A DNA stretch of 64,000 bases from Bin55 sp028819195 (GTDB lineage: Bacteria > Pseudomonadota > Gammaproteobacteria > Pseudomonadales > Azotimanducaceae): assembly GCA_028819195.1 (NCBI GenBank), contig JAPPMF010000007.1, positions 62,001-126,000 of the forward strand, in the 5' to 3' direction. A model generated the notes under the pieces. The model did not search any database. It was not told where the DNA came from and saw only the letters and a list, made by a program, of their open reading frames with translations. Below, piece by piece: positions 8,928-17,118 of this stretch. Positions within the stretch are counted from its first letter, which is position 1. Each line of letters begins with the position of its first letter. The position numbers and the translations under genes are program-made.

Positions 8928-10568
8928 ATGACTAGGTACATCTTCGTAACCGGCGGAGTCGTTTCTTCCATCGGCAAAGGAATTGTTACTGCATCCCTAG
9001 CTGCTACCCTTGAGGCACGCGACCTTAAAGTCAGTATGGTCAAGATGGATCCCTATATCAACGTCGATCCTGGTACCATGAACCCAATTCAACACGGAGA
9101 AGTCTTTGTTACCGAAGACGGCGCTGAAACTGATCTTGACCTCGGGCATTACGAACGCTTTCTCCGTAATCGGATGTCGCAAAAGAACAACTTTACCACT
9201 GGTAGTGTCTACGAAGCCGTAATACGCCGAGAACGCCGCGGTGATTATTTGGGTAGTACTATTCAAGTGATTCCCCATATCACCGACGAGATTCAAAGTA
9301 GGATTCGGGCCGTGTCTGAAAACGGTACGTATGACGTTGTGATTGTTGAAATTGGTGGTACAGTTGGCGATATCGAAGGTCAGCCTTTTTTAGAAGCCAT
9401 CCGGCAAATGCGGTTATTAGAGGGTAAAGAACGGACTTTATACATACATGTGACGCTGGTTCCCTTTGTCAATTCCTCAGGTGAATTCAAGACTAAGCCG
9501 ACGCAACATTCAGTCAAAGAGTTACGTTCGATAGGATTACAACCGGATGTACTCGTTTGTCGTTGCGAAAGCCAGGAAATTCCGGAAGAAGCACGGAAGA
9601 AAATCGCCTTGTTTACCAATGTTCAAGAACGTGCCGTCGTGTCCCTTCGAGATGTCGAAAGTATCTACGAAGTACCGATCGTGCTAAATCAACAAGGCTT
9701 GGATCAATTCGTCGTAGAGCAGTTTAACTTAAAGTGTAACTCTGCTGCTCTCGGAGAATGGCGCGCTGTGGTCGACGCCTTAAGAACACCATCTTCGACC
9801 GTGCGTATTGCCATGGTCGGGAAATATTTTGAATTACTCGATTCCTACAAATCACTGATCGAAGCGTTGCTACACGCAGGTATTCGCTCTAAGACACAGA
9901 TTGACATCAATTACATCGACGCGGAAGAAATTGAACAACAGGGCACAACCATGTTGAACCAACAAGATGCGATCTTAGTACCAGGGGGTTTTGGTGAGCG
10001 CGGTTTTGAAGGAAAAATTCAGGCAGTACAGTTTGCTCGTGAAAAGAACGTCCCTTACTTGGGAATTTGCTACGGATTACACGCGGCAGTCATCGAATAT
10101 GCTCGTAATGTATTAGGTTGGAACGATGCGCATTCGACTGAGATTAATCCAAAAACTTCCTATCCGGTGATCGGGCTGATTACCGAGTGGTCAGGGAAGT
10201 ATAAGAAAACGCACGATGGTAATTCAAACAACAAGGACTTGGGTGGTACGATGCGCCTAGGTTCGCAACCTTGCTATTTAGCAGAAGGTTCTCTAGCCCA
10301 GCGAACTTATCAAAGCGATGTGATTTACGAACGCCACAGACACCGTTACGAAGTTAATAATGAATTCGTTCACGCGATTGAGAATGCTGGTATGCGCATC
10401 AGTGGTAAGCATCAGCCCGACGATTTAGTCGAAATGGTTGAAATCCCCTCGCAAGATTGGTTTATCGCTTGTCAGTTTCATCCAGAGTTCACGTCTTCAC
10501 CGCGTGACGGCCATCCTTTGTTTGAGGGTTTCATTCATGCGGCAAATCGATACGCGGAAACAAACTAG
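8928..10568 (+). CDS. pyrG: CTP synthase
   Basis: CTP synthase aminates UTP to CTP using glutamine and ATP. The amidoligase domain starts with TRYIFVTGGVVSSIGKGI and holds KMDPYINVDPGTMNP. The glutamine amidotransferase domain has PGGFGERGF, the nucleophile C381 in LGICYGLHAAV, and the His/Glu pair in CQFHPEF near the C terminus. Length (546) is normal. The 170-base gap before it is the first real spacer after tilS and probably contains the promoter of a pyrG-kdsA-eno-ftsB-truD-pcm run, in which each gene follows the last within 3 bases or overlaps it. Confidence 0.97.
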   Translation: MTRYIFVTGGVVSSIGKGIVTASLAATLEARDLKVSMVKMDPYINVDPGTMNPIQHGEVFVTEDGAETDLDLGHYERFLRNRMSQKNNFTTGSVYEAVIRRERRGDYLGSTIQVIPHITDEIQSRIRAVSENGTYDVVIVEIGGTVGDIEGQPFLEAIRQMRLLEGKERTLYIHVTLVPFVNSSGEFKTKPTQHSVKELRSIGLQPDVLVCRCESQEIPEEARKKIALFTNVQERAVVSLRDVESIYEVPIVLNQQGLDQFVVEQFNLKCNSAALGEWRAVVDALRTPSSTVRIAMVGKYFELLDSYKSLIEALLHAGIRSKTQIDINYIDAEEIEQQGTTMLNQQDAILVPGGFGERGFEGKIQAVQFAREKNVPYLGICYGLHAAVIEYARNVLGWNDAHSTEINPKTSYPVIGLITEWSGKYKKTHDGNSNNKDLGGTMRLGSQPCYLAEGSLAQRTYQSDVIYERHRHRYEVNNEFVHAIENAGMRISGKHQPDDLVEMVEIPSQDWFIACQFHPEFTSSPRDGHPLFEGFIHAANRYAETN

Positions 10569-10570
10569 TT

Positions 10571-11407
10571 ATGCAACTTTGTCATTTTGAAATTGGAGAA
10601 GGTCGGCCGATTTTTCTGATCGCTGGAACTTGTGTTATTGAATCTGAAAAAATCGCACTTGAAACAGCGTCGACACTACGTGCAATTACAGACAAGATTG
10701 GTATTCCATTGATCTACAAGAGCTCGTTTGATAAAGCTAATCGGTCGTCAATCGACGGGTATCGAGGTTTAGGGATGGAAACTGGCTTGAAAATCCTTCA
10801 AAAAGTTAAAGAAGAAGTCGAAGTTCCTGTAATCACCGATGTACACGAATATACCCCACTAGATGAAGTCGCGGATGTCGTTTCGGTACTACAGACACCA
10901 GCATTTTTATGTCGGCAAACCGATTTCATTCAAAATGTCTGCGCGCAAGGACTACCAGTTAATATCAAAAAAGGGCAGTTTCTCGCTCCCTTGGACATGA
11001 TTCAGGTCGCTCGCAAAGCGAAGGCTACGGGAAATCAACAAATTATGGTTTGCGAACGAGGGGCTAGTTTCGGGTACAACAACCTCGTATCGGATATGCG
11101 ATCACTAGCGCTCATGCGCAAGACCGAATGCCCCGTCGTATTTGATTCGACCCACTCCGTTCAACTTCCTGGCGGGTTAGGATCGGCGTCCGGCGGACAA
11201 CGTGAGATGATCCCCGTATTAGCACGTGCTGCTACAGCAGTTGGTATCGACGGGCTGTTCATGGAGACGCATCCGAATCCAGCCGAAGCGAAGTCAGATG
11301 GACCAAATGCTTGGCCCTTACACTTGATGGAACCCTTACTAAACGAACTCGTCGAAGTCGATCACTTGGTCAAAGCACATCCCTATTTAGAAGAAGAAAT
11401 TCAATGA
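10571..11407 (+). CDS. kdsA: 3-deoxy-8-phosphooctulonate synthase
   Basis: KdsA condenses phosphoenolpyruvate with arabinose-5-phosphate to make KDO-8-phosphate for the LPS inner core. Signatures include LIAGTCVIESE at the N terminus, IYKSSFDKANRSS for the phosphate/PEP site, PVITDVHE, VNIKKGQFLAP and DSTHSVQLPGG. The length of 278 fits the family. It begins 2 bases after the pyrG stop and its TGA overlaps the eno ATG (ATGA). The next gene, eno, makes PEP, one of its substrates. Confidence 0.97.
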   Translation: MQLCHFEIGEGRPIFLIAGTCVIESEKIALETASTLRAITDKIGIPLIYKSSFDKANRSSIDGYRGLGMETGLKILQKVKEEVEVPVITDVHEYTPLDEVADVVSVLQTPAFLCRQTDFIQNVCAQGLPVNIKKGQFLAPLDMIQVARKAKATGNQQIMVCERGASFGYNNLVSDMRSLALMRKTECPVVFDSTHSVQLPGGLGSASGGQREMIPVLARAATAVGIDGLFMETHPNPAEAKSDGPNAWPLHLMEPLLNELVEVDHLVKAHPYLEEEIQ

Positions 11408-12723
11408 GTGTAATTGACAGAATACGCGCTCTCGAAATATTAGATTCTCGTGGGTTTCCAACATTGGAAACTACAGTCACGTTAAAGAGTGGTGCATGCG
11501 GTTCTTTTATTGTACCATCTGGAGCTTCCGTCGGCACCGCCGAAGCTGTCGAATTGCGAGATCACGACGCTCGCCGGTACCTAGGGAAGGGGGTCAAACG
11601 CGCCCTTTACAACGTTGACCACCATATCGCACGTGTAGTCTGCGAGTGTGGCACCCTACAACAGCAAGAGCTCGATCAAATGTTGATTGAACTGGATGGC
11701 ACGGAGAATAAATCTCACTTAGGCGCAAACGCGATCCTCAGTGTTTCGGTTGCGTTTGCACGGGCCCAAGCACAGGAACGAAAAACTCCGGTTTATGCGC
11801 ATATCGCTGAACTTGCTAACAATTCTGACATACGTCTACCCGTCCCCATGATGAATTTCTTGAATGGTGGGGCACATGCCAACAACAGCTTAGACTTTCA
11901 GGAATTCATGATCATTCCTGTCGGTGCACCAAACATGGCAGCAGCTATTCGCGGGGGTGCGGAAGTGTTTCAGTGTCTCAAACTCGCACTGGAGAAAGCC
12001 GGCCACTTGACAACTGTCGGCGATGAAGGTGGTTTTGCACCTAATCTCTCATCTCATGATGAAGCCTTTGGTTATCTTTGTGACGCGATCACTGCTGCGG
12101 GATTCGAAGTCGGTGTTGACATCGTGCTTGCATTGGATTGCGCGGCTACTGAGCTCTATCAAGAAGGTACTTACACCATGGATGGTATGGGGGGGTCGGC
12201 ATCCGGCGATCAACTGTGCGAGATACTAGCAAAACTAGTATCAAAGTATCCGATTGTGTCTATTGAAGATGGTATGGCTGAAGATGACTGGAAGTCGTGG
12301 CAAACTCTATCGACGAAACTGGGTAATACGGTACAACTAGTCGGCGATGACATTTTTGTTACGAACCCCAAGTTCCTAAAGCGCGGGATCGAATTAGGCG
12401 TTGCCAACTCAATTCTTATAAAATTAAATCAAATAGGGACGTTAACTGAAACCTTAGAAGTGATACAAATCGCGAAGAATGCTGGTTATTCAACCGTTGT
12501 ATCCCATCGTTCAGGAGACACGGAAGATAGTTTTATCGCAGATTTTGCGGTCGGAACTGGAGCAGGTCAACTAAAAACGGGCTCTTTGAGTCGCTCTGAG
12601 CGCACTTCTAAATACAATCAACTGTTACGTATTGAAGCAGAACAAGGCCACATGGAGTTTCGTGGCTTGAATGAAATTAGCAAACACAAGGATGGTGGTC
12701 AACAATGCGAGTTCTCTTCGTAA
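11404..12723 (+). CDS. eno: Enolase
   Basis: Enolase interconverts 2-phosphoglycerate and PEP. The start is the ATG at 11404 (MSVIDRIRALEILDSRG), giving 439 residues; the longer open frame from 11311 runs inside kdsA and lacks homology. Active-site segments are intact: FQEFMIIPVGA, TVGDEGGFAPN, SIEDGMAEDDW, LVGDDIFVTNP, ILIKLNQIGTLTET, SHRSGDTEDSFIADFAVG and LKTGSLSRSER. The N-terminal catalytic loop departs from the usual form: SRGFPT in place of SRGNPT and SGASVG in place of SGASTG. The end of the gene overlaps ftsB by 19 bases. Confidence 0.97.
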   Translation: MSVIDRIRALEILDSRGFPTLETTVTLKSGACGSFIVPSGASVGTAEAVELRDHDARRYLGKGVKRALYNVDHHIARVVCECGTLQQQELDQMLIELDGTENKSHLGANAILSVSVAFARAQAQERKTPVYAHIAELANNSDIRLPVPMMNFLNGGAHANNSLDFQEFMIIPVGAPNMAAAIRGGAEVFQCLKLALEKAGHLTTVGDEGGFAPNLSSHDEAFGYLCDAITAAGFEVGVDIVLALDCAATELYQEGTYTMDGMGGSASGDQLCEILAKLVSKYPIVSIEDGMAEDDWKSWQTLSTKLGNTVQLVGDDIFVTNPKFLKRGIELGVANSILIKLNQIGTLTETLEVIQIAKNAGYSTVVSHRSGDTEDSFIADFAVGTGAGQLKTGSLSRSERTSKYNQLLRIEAEQGHMEFRGLNEISKHKDGGQQCEFSS

Positions 12724-12989
12724 TATCGCTTTTCATCTTAGGAGTCTTTCAACATACTTTTTGGTTCGGTCCAAACGGGTATTTCGCGTTACGACAACAC
12801 ACGCAGGAGATTCAACTACAGTTAGAGTTCAATCGTTCACTACTTGAACGCAATCGAGAGTTACGGCAAGAAATCGCAGAACTTCGCGCGAATCGTGAAC
12901 GGATTGAAGAGATCGCCCGCCACGACTTAGGCATGGTTGGCGAGGGGGAAGTTTTCTATCTTGTTGTACCTCCCAGATCTGAACATTGA
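12705..12989 (+). CDS. ftsB: Cell division protein FtsB
   Basis: FtsB is a small bitopic divisome protein that works with FtsL and FtsQ in the inner membrane. The 94-residue product has one N-terminal transmembrane helix (about residues 3-20), the FWFGPNGYFALRQ segment typical of FtsB, a coiled coil over about residues 30-70 (ERNRELRQEIAELRANRERIEEIAR) and the terminal HDLGMVGEGEVFYLV. It overlaps eno upstream and truD downstream. The ispD and ispF genes that usually follow ftsB are absent. Confidence 0.93.
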   Translation: MRVLFVISLFILGVFQHTFWFGPNGYFALRQHTQEIQLQLEFNRSLLERNRELRQEIAELRANRERIEEIARHDLGMVGEGEVFYLVVPPRSEH

Positions 12990-13911
12990 TTGGCCAAGAA
13001 GTAATACAGCACAGCCGTTTCTTGGTCGGTTACGTACAACAGTGGACGATTTTCAAGTAAACGAAGTTCTGAATATCGATTTCACGGAAGCTGGTGAACA
13101 TCTTTACCTACAGGTTGAAAAAACAAATCTGAATACGGAAGATGTTCGACACACTCTTGCACAACATTACAAGGTGCCAACCGTCGATGTATCGTATTCT
13201 GGTATGAAGGACAAACGCGCGATTACCCGACAATGGTTTTCAATACGACTTCCGAAACCAATTTCCGAACCCTCATACGAAGGATTTCGAGTTTTACAAA
13301 CACATCGACACCACTGTAAATTACGACGCGGAACTCATACGCAGAATGAGTTTCGCATAGTCGTACGTGATGTCAAAAGGGAAATGGTAAACTTGAACGA
13401 GGTACTTACATCGCCGTTTCCGAATTATTTTGGAACGCAGCGGTTTGGTTTGTATTTCAATAATTTAACTCGTGCTCGGGAGTGGGTAGAAGCTGGAACA
13501 CCTCGCATACCACGGACTGTTCGTGCACGTTATCTTTCGACATTACGTTCCTATCTGTTTAACGAACTATTGGGTTTGCGGGTAAAACAAGGGAATTGGA
13601 AAGCAAAACTCGCTGGCGATCCATCGGTGGATGACCGTGCGACTGGTCCTCTTTGGGGACGAGGTACACTCGGTTCAAATGCTGTTACCGCCGAGTTTGA
13701 TCAGTCGGTACAAACCAAGCATCCCCAAGTCTGCGAAGCATTGGAATGGGTGGGGTTACAACAAGAAAGACGACCTTTATCGGTTCGAGCAAAAAACATC
13801 AAGATAGAACAAACTCAATCGACCGTCACACTCGAATTTTCATTACCGGTAGGTTCTTACGCAACAGTTGGACTCAGCGAATATTTTGATTGTGAAGTGG
13901 ACAGCGGATGA
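12964..13911 (+). CDS. truD: tRNA pseudouridine(13) synthase TruD
   Basis: TruD makes pseudouridine 13 in tRNA-Glu. The catalytic aspartate is D83 in SGMKDKRAITRQW; RGTHTQNEFRIVVRDV and FPNYFGTQRFG are further family blocks. The start is uncertain. The frame opens at TTG 12937, but homology begins with YLPDL, so TTG 12964 (or 12961) is preferred, giving about 315 residues, somewhat shorter than the usual 340-350. It then overlaps ftsB by 26 bases. The stop overlaps pcm (ATGA). Confidence 0.92.
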   Translation: MYLPDLNIDWPRSNTAQPFLGRLRTTVDDFQVNEVLNIDFTEAGEHLYLQVEKTNLNTEDVRHTLAQHYKVPTVDVSYSGMKDKRAITRQWFSIRLPKPISEPSYEGFRVLQTHRHHCKLRRGTHTQNEFRIVVRDVKREMVNLNEVLTSPFPNYFGTQRFGLYFNNLTRAREWVEAGTPRIPRTVRARYLSTLRSYLFNELLGLRVKQGNWKAKLAGDPSVDDRATGPLWGRGTLGSNAVTAEFDQSVQTKHPQVCEALEWVGLQQERRPLSVRAKNIKIEQTQSTVTLEFSLPVGSYATVGLSEYFDCEVDSG

Positions 13912-14576
13912 GATTATCGATGAAACAAGGAGTAGGATTGACTTCGCTAAGCGCACGCCAACGTCTTACGGCGAGTCTCGCGGCTAAGGGGATTTCAAAT
14001 GACCTAGTTCTCAGTGCGATCGAAACCGTTCCGCGACATTTATTTGTTGATTCCTCCATTGAGCACTTAGCATACGAAGACATGGCACTACCGATTGGGC
14101 AACGTCAAACTATTTCGCAACCCTACGTCGTCGCTCTCATGAGTCAAGCGGTGGTTGAGATTCCTAATGTGAAATCGGTTTTGGAGATCGGTACTGGTTG
14201 TGGGTATCAGGCCGCGATTCTTTCCCAGCTTGTTTCGAAGGTATATTCGATTGAACGGATTCACTCTCTCGCCCTCGATGCGCGTCTGCGGTTACAAGAT
14301 TTAAAGTACAGCAATGTTTGGTTAAAGTATGGCGACGGACAGGAAGGGTGGGCTGCGCACGCCCCGTTTGATGGTATCATTATTACGGCGGCAACACGTT
14401 CGATACCGTCTCGCCTAAAGTCACAACTTACGGACAATGGAAAAATTATCGCACCGAAAGGTCACCGCCATCAGCAATCACTCGTTGTTACGGAACGAAA
14501 GGATGATCGATGGCAAGAAAGAAAACTTGCCCCGGTGGTATTTGTCCCACTTTTGTCAGGTACGCAACAAGAGTGA
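13908..14576 (+). CDS. pcm: Protein-L-isoaspartate O-methyltransferase
   Basis: Pcm methylates isoaspartyl residues in aged proteins so that they can revert to aspartate. The S-adenosylmethionine site is VLEIGTGCGYQAAIL. Upstream blocks PRHLFVDSSIEHLAYEDMALPIG and QTISQPYVVALM are diagnostic, and the C terminus has GKIIAPKGHRHQQSLVV. Length is 222 from ATG 13908; an internal ATG at 13920 is also possible. The usual surE between truD and pcm is missing, and the gene is coupled to truD by a 4-base overlap. Confidence 0.95.
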   Translation: MRLSMKQGVGLTSLSARQRLTASLAAKGISNDLVLSAIETVPRHLFVDSSIEHLAYEDMALPIGQRQTISQPYVVALMSQAVVEIPNVKSVLEIGTGCGYQAAILSQLVSKVYSIERIHSLALDARLRLQDLKYSNVWLKYGDGQEGWAAHAPFDGIIITAATRSIPSRLKSQLTDNGKIIAPKGHRHQQSLVVTERKDDRWQERKLAPVVFVPLLSGTQQE

Positions 14577-15472
14577 GTACGGAATCTGATTCAACTGAGC
14601 GATTTTCCGTGTCCACAGCATTAGCGCTGGTCGTTCGAGGTAGTGTGATGGGAGTAGCTGAAATCTTACCGGGCATCTCCGGGGGCACCGTCGCATTACT
14701 GCTAGGAATTTATGAACGAATGGTTATTGCTCTTGCTGATTTAACCATAGCCATAAAAAATTTAGCAAGCTTCAAATGGTCAACATTTAGTCAACTACAA
14801 CAACCACTTGGCATCTTGTTACCATTGTTCTCAGGCATGTTGGTAGGGGCTATCTTGACGGCGATCACTCTTAAAAATCTATTGGACACCCATGCGTTAT
14901 ATGTGTTTGCTGTGATCTTTGGTGTTGTTGTTGCGGCATCTTGTTTTACCTTTCGAGAATCACAATGGCGTGCAAGGATTTTGTTTATCCCTTGTGGCTT
15001 ACTGATTTCACTGCCGATTGGTTTACTCTCACACAGCGGAACCGATCCCCATCTAGCGCTGATTTATGTTGGTGGTGTACTAGCATTTGGTGCTTGGATA
15101 TTACCGGGGATCTCTGGTTCGTTGATCTTGCTCATATTAGGAGTATGGTCTACGATGCTTACTGCATTGGTATCCTTCGATTTGTTGAAGATAGGTTTGT
15201 TTGGGTTTGGCTTAGTATCGGGCTGGCTAGTATTTTCTCAGCCGGTCAGAGCTTTACTGGGAAATCATCGTAACGAAATTATGGCTTTGTTTACCGGATT
15301 GTTATTGGGATCTTTGTTACACATTTGGCCGTGGCAGCTCAATAAACAACCTGTTCTGCCTCACGAATTCGACGGGAATCCTGCTATATTCGTGGTATCT
15401 TGTATGATGGTTGGTGGTTTTTTGCTTGTTTGGATTTTGACGTATGTGCGCACGCGACAGATATCTCATTAG
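14573..15472 (+). CDS. DUF368 membrane protein (PopT-like polyprenyl-phosphate translocase family)
   Basis: This very hydrophobic protein has about eight membrane segments and two copies of the DUF368 hallmark: GVAEILPGISGGTVALLLGIYE near the N terminus (about residue 25) and GAWILPGISGSLILLILG near the middle. The paired PGISG loops suggest an inverted repeat with re-entrant hairpins. DUF368 proteins have been described as recycling undecaprenyl phosphate across the membrane; applying that here is inference. GTG 14573 is preferred because it gives a GTGA overlap with pcm; the frame is open from TTG-less upstream ATG 14510, which would overlap pcm by 67 bases. Confidence 0.88.
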   Translation: MSTESDSTERFSVSTALALVVRGSVMGVAEILPGISGGTVALLLGIYERMVIALADLTIAIKNLASFKWSTFSQLQQPLGILLPLFSGMLVGAILTAITLKNLLDTHALYVFAVIFGVVVAASCFTFRESQWRARILFIPCGLLISLPIGLLSHSGTDPHLALIYVGGVLAFGAWILPGISGSLILLILGVWSTMLTALVSFDLLKIGLFGFGLVSGWLVFSQPVRALLGNHRNEIMALFTGLLLGSLLHIWPWQLNKQPVLPHEFDGNPAIFVVSCMMVGGFLLVWILTYVRTRQISH

Positions 15473-16496
15473 TCTAAGTTTACTAGTGCTACTGGTGCTA
15501 GGACTGTGTGGTTGCACTTCAGTAAAAAAGGCGTCGGTGGAAGAACGTGAAGTGGTCCTGCTCAGACCCGATGAAGACGCCCTAAATTACGGTTATGTGG
15601 TGAATTCAGGTGATACCTTGTATGCGATCTCGCGATTGATGGGCTTGACGGTCAAGGAAGTTGCTGAGATGAATGGACTTGAGCCACCTTATGTCATTTA
15701 TCCCGGACAAAGGCTTTTTGTGATTCGTGGCTCTTGGATGGAATCTGATACCACAATGACTGAACTGGAAGATTTAGAAATCGCGCAACCAACGGATACG
15801 ACGCAACCGCCTCGAACTCGTGAATCGACGTCCGTAGACAGTAACGACCAAACCGTACCGGCGTCAACGCCAGATCCCGTAACCCAGCAACCAACTGAAC
15901 CCAAAGCTCAACAACCGATTGCTCAGCAATCTGAAGGCATTCCAGATGCTAATACGCCGGCTACACTGGATAGCTCATCTGTTGCTCCTACAGATTCGAC
16001 AGCCACCAATATAACAGATTCTCAAGCAGGATTTGTCGCACGTACCGAACCGCGAATTACTTTTGCTGAGACTCAAAAAATTCAGGAACAGGCGAAGGCA
16101 CTCCCGAAAGGGTGGGAATGGCCGGTCGACGTTTCTCCAACAAATGAATGGAACGCTGATTCTGAGGATGGCGGTTTGACTTATCTTCTTGGTGCAAACA
16201 CATCCGTAAAAGCCGCTGCCTCAGGTCGAGTCACCTATGCTGGGATATCGGTGAGCGAATACAAATACATGATTTTGATCAAGACTCCCGACGACTATGT
16301 CGTGCAATATGACTTCAATACGGCATTAGAGCTTGAAGAAAATGACTTAGTATCGAAGGGTGATCCGGTGTTTTTTGTTGGCGATGCGCAAGGTGAAACA
16401 GATTCGAATACTCAAACTGATCGATATCGAACGATCAAATTCGCTATCTGGAAGAGAGGAGTGGCACAGAATCCAGCCTCTTTAATCGACGAGTGA
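15444..16496 (+). CDS. nlpD: NlpD-like LysM / degenerate LytM lipoprotein
   Basis: NlpD-type proteins are outer-membrane lipoproteins that activate cell-wall amidases during daughter-cell separation. A signal peptide ends in a lipobox with acylated Cys24 (LCGC). A LysM domain follows (YVVNSGDTLYAISRLMGL...YPGQRLFVI, about residues 50-95). Next comes a long Pro/Thr/Gln/Ser-rich linker (about 105-195). The C-terminal M23/LytM domain lacks the zinc histidines: the usual H-x-H strand reads YVVQYDFN. That fits an activator rather than an enzyme; amiB elsewhere in the window is a likely partner. It overlaps the DUF368 gene by 29 bases. rpoS, the usual next gene, is not present. Confidence 0.88.
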   Translation: MCARDRYLISLSLLVLLVLGLCGCTSVKKASVEEREVVLLRPDEDALNYGYVVNSGDTLYAISRLMGLTVKEVAEMNGLEPPYVIYPGQRLFVIRGSWMESDTTMTELEDLEIAQPTDTTQPPRTRESTSVDSNDQTVPASTPDPVTQQPTEPKAQQPIAQQSEGIPDANTPATLDSSSVAPTDSTATNITDSQAGFVARTEPRITFAETQKIQEQAKALPKGWEWPVDVSPTNEWNADSEDGGLTYLLGANTSVKAAASGRVTYAGISVSEYKYMILIKTPDDYVVQYDFNTALELEENDLVSKGDPVFFVGDAQGETDSNTQTDRYRTIKFAIWKRGVAQNPASLIDE

Positions 16497-16497
16497 G

Positions 16498-16821
16498 TTA
16501 ACGTTCTAGATACTTCAACTTGTCTTTGACATCTCTCCATTCAGCCTCATCGGGAGGTGGATCTTTGGCCTCGGCAATGTTCGGCCAAATCAAAGATAAC
16601 TCGGCGTTTATTTCTAGAAAGTTTAACTGATCTTCGGGTAGTTCGTCTTCGGGGTAGATCGCTTCGACCGGACATTCAGGTTCGCATAACGCGCAATCAA
16701 TACATTCATCTGGGTGAATCACAAGCATATTGGGTCCTTCGTAGAAACAGTCTACGGGACATACTTCAACACAATCCGTCAGTTTACACTTAATGCAAGC
16801 TTGGCCGATTACAAAAGTCAT
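16498..16821 (-). CDS. fdxA: 7Fe ferredoxin FdxA
   Basis: This small electron carrier has one 3Fe-4S and one 4Fe-4S cluster. The first Cys set is in ACIKCKLTDCVEVCPVDCF and the second in CIDCALCEPECPVEAI. The 107-residue length and the C-terminal extension (NAELSLIWPNI) match the FdxA type. The stop lies one base past the nlpD stop, so the two genes converge tail to tail without room for a terminator. The ATG is followed upstream by an AT-rich segment that probably contains its promoter. Confidence 0.94.
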   Translation of the reverse strand: MTFVIGQACIKCKLTDCVEVCPVDCFYEGPNMLVIHPDECIDCALCEPECPVEAIYPEDELPEDQLNFLEINAELSLIWPNIAEAKDPPPDEAEWRDVKDKLKYLER

Positions 16822-17118
16822 ATTAATAGCAATCGATAATGAACCATGAATTTTAAGCGTATTAATATAGAAACTCTTCTTGTGTCGGAAAAGTGCTTAG
16901 TTTCCGAGTATTAAGGCATGTGTTAAAGATCTAGTTTTCGCAAACTATGTGGTGTTCTTCTTACGAAATTCGAAAGATTAACCAGCAACGTACTCCTAGA
17001 ACAAGTTGTTACCTTTGTTACAACGAGGTTGATGTTGATCGCGTGAGAGAGCTCCATGGATATTACATTGCATAGAGTGAAATCGAATATACATAGCTAG
17101 GGTCACGTAATCCTGAAG
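16822..17118. other. 297-bp spacer between fdxA and mutS
   Basis: No gene or RNA is recognisable. The fdxA-proximal part is AT-rich (TATTAATA near 16821-16866) and should hold its promoter; the mutS-proximal part is the 3' flank of mutS. A weak palindrome GTTGT...ACAAC occurs near 17008-17025 without a U-tract. The longest ATG frame in the right part is about 14 codons. Confidence 0.5.

Noticed and set aside
11311..11403. Longer enolase start
   Set aside because: These 31 codons lie inside kdsA in another frame and have no enolase homology; ATG 11404 gives the conserved N terminus.
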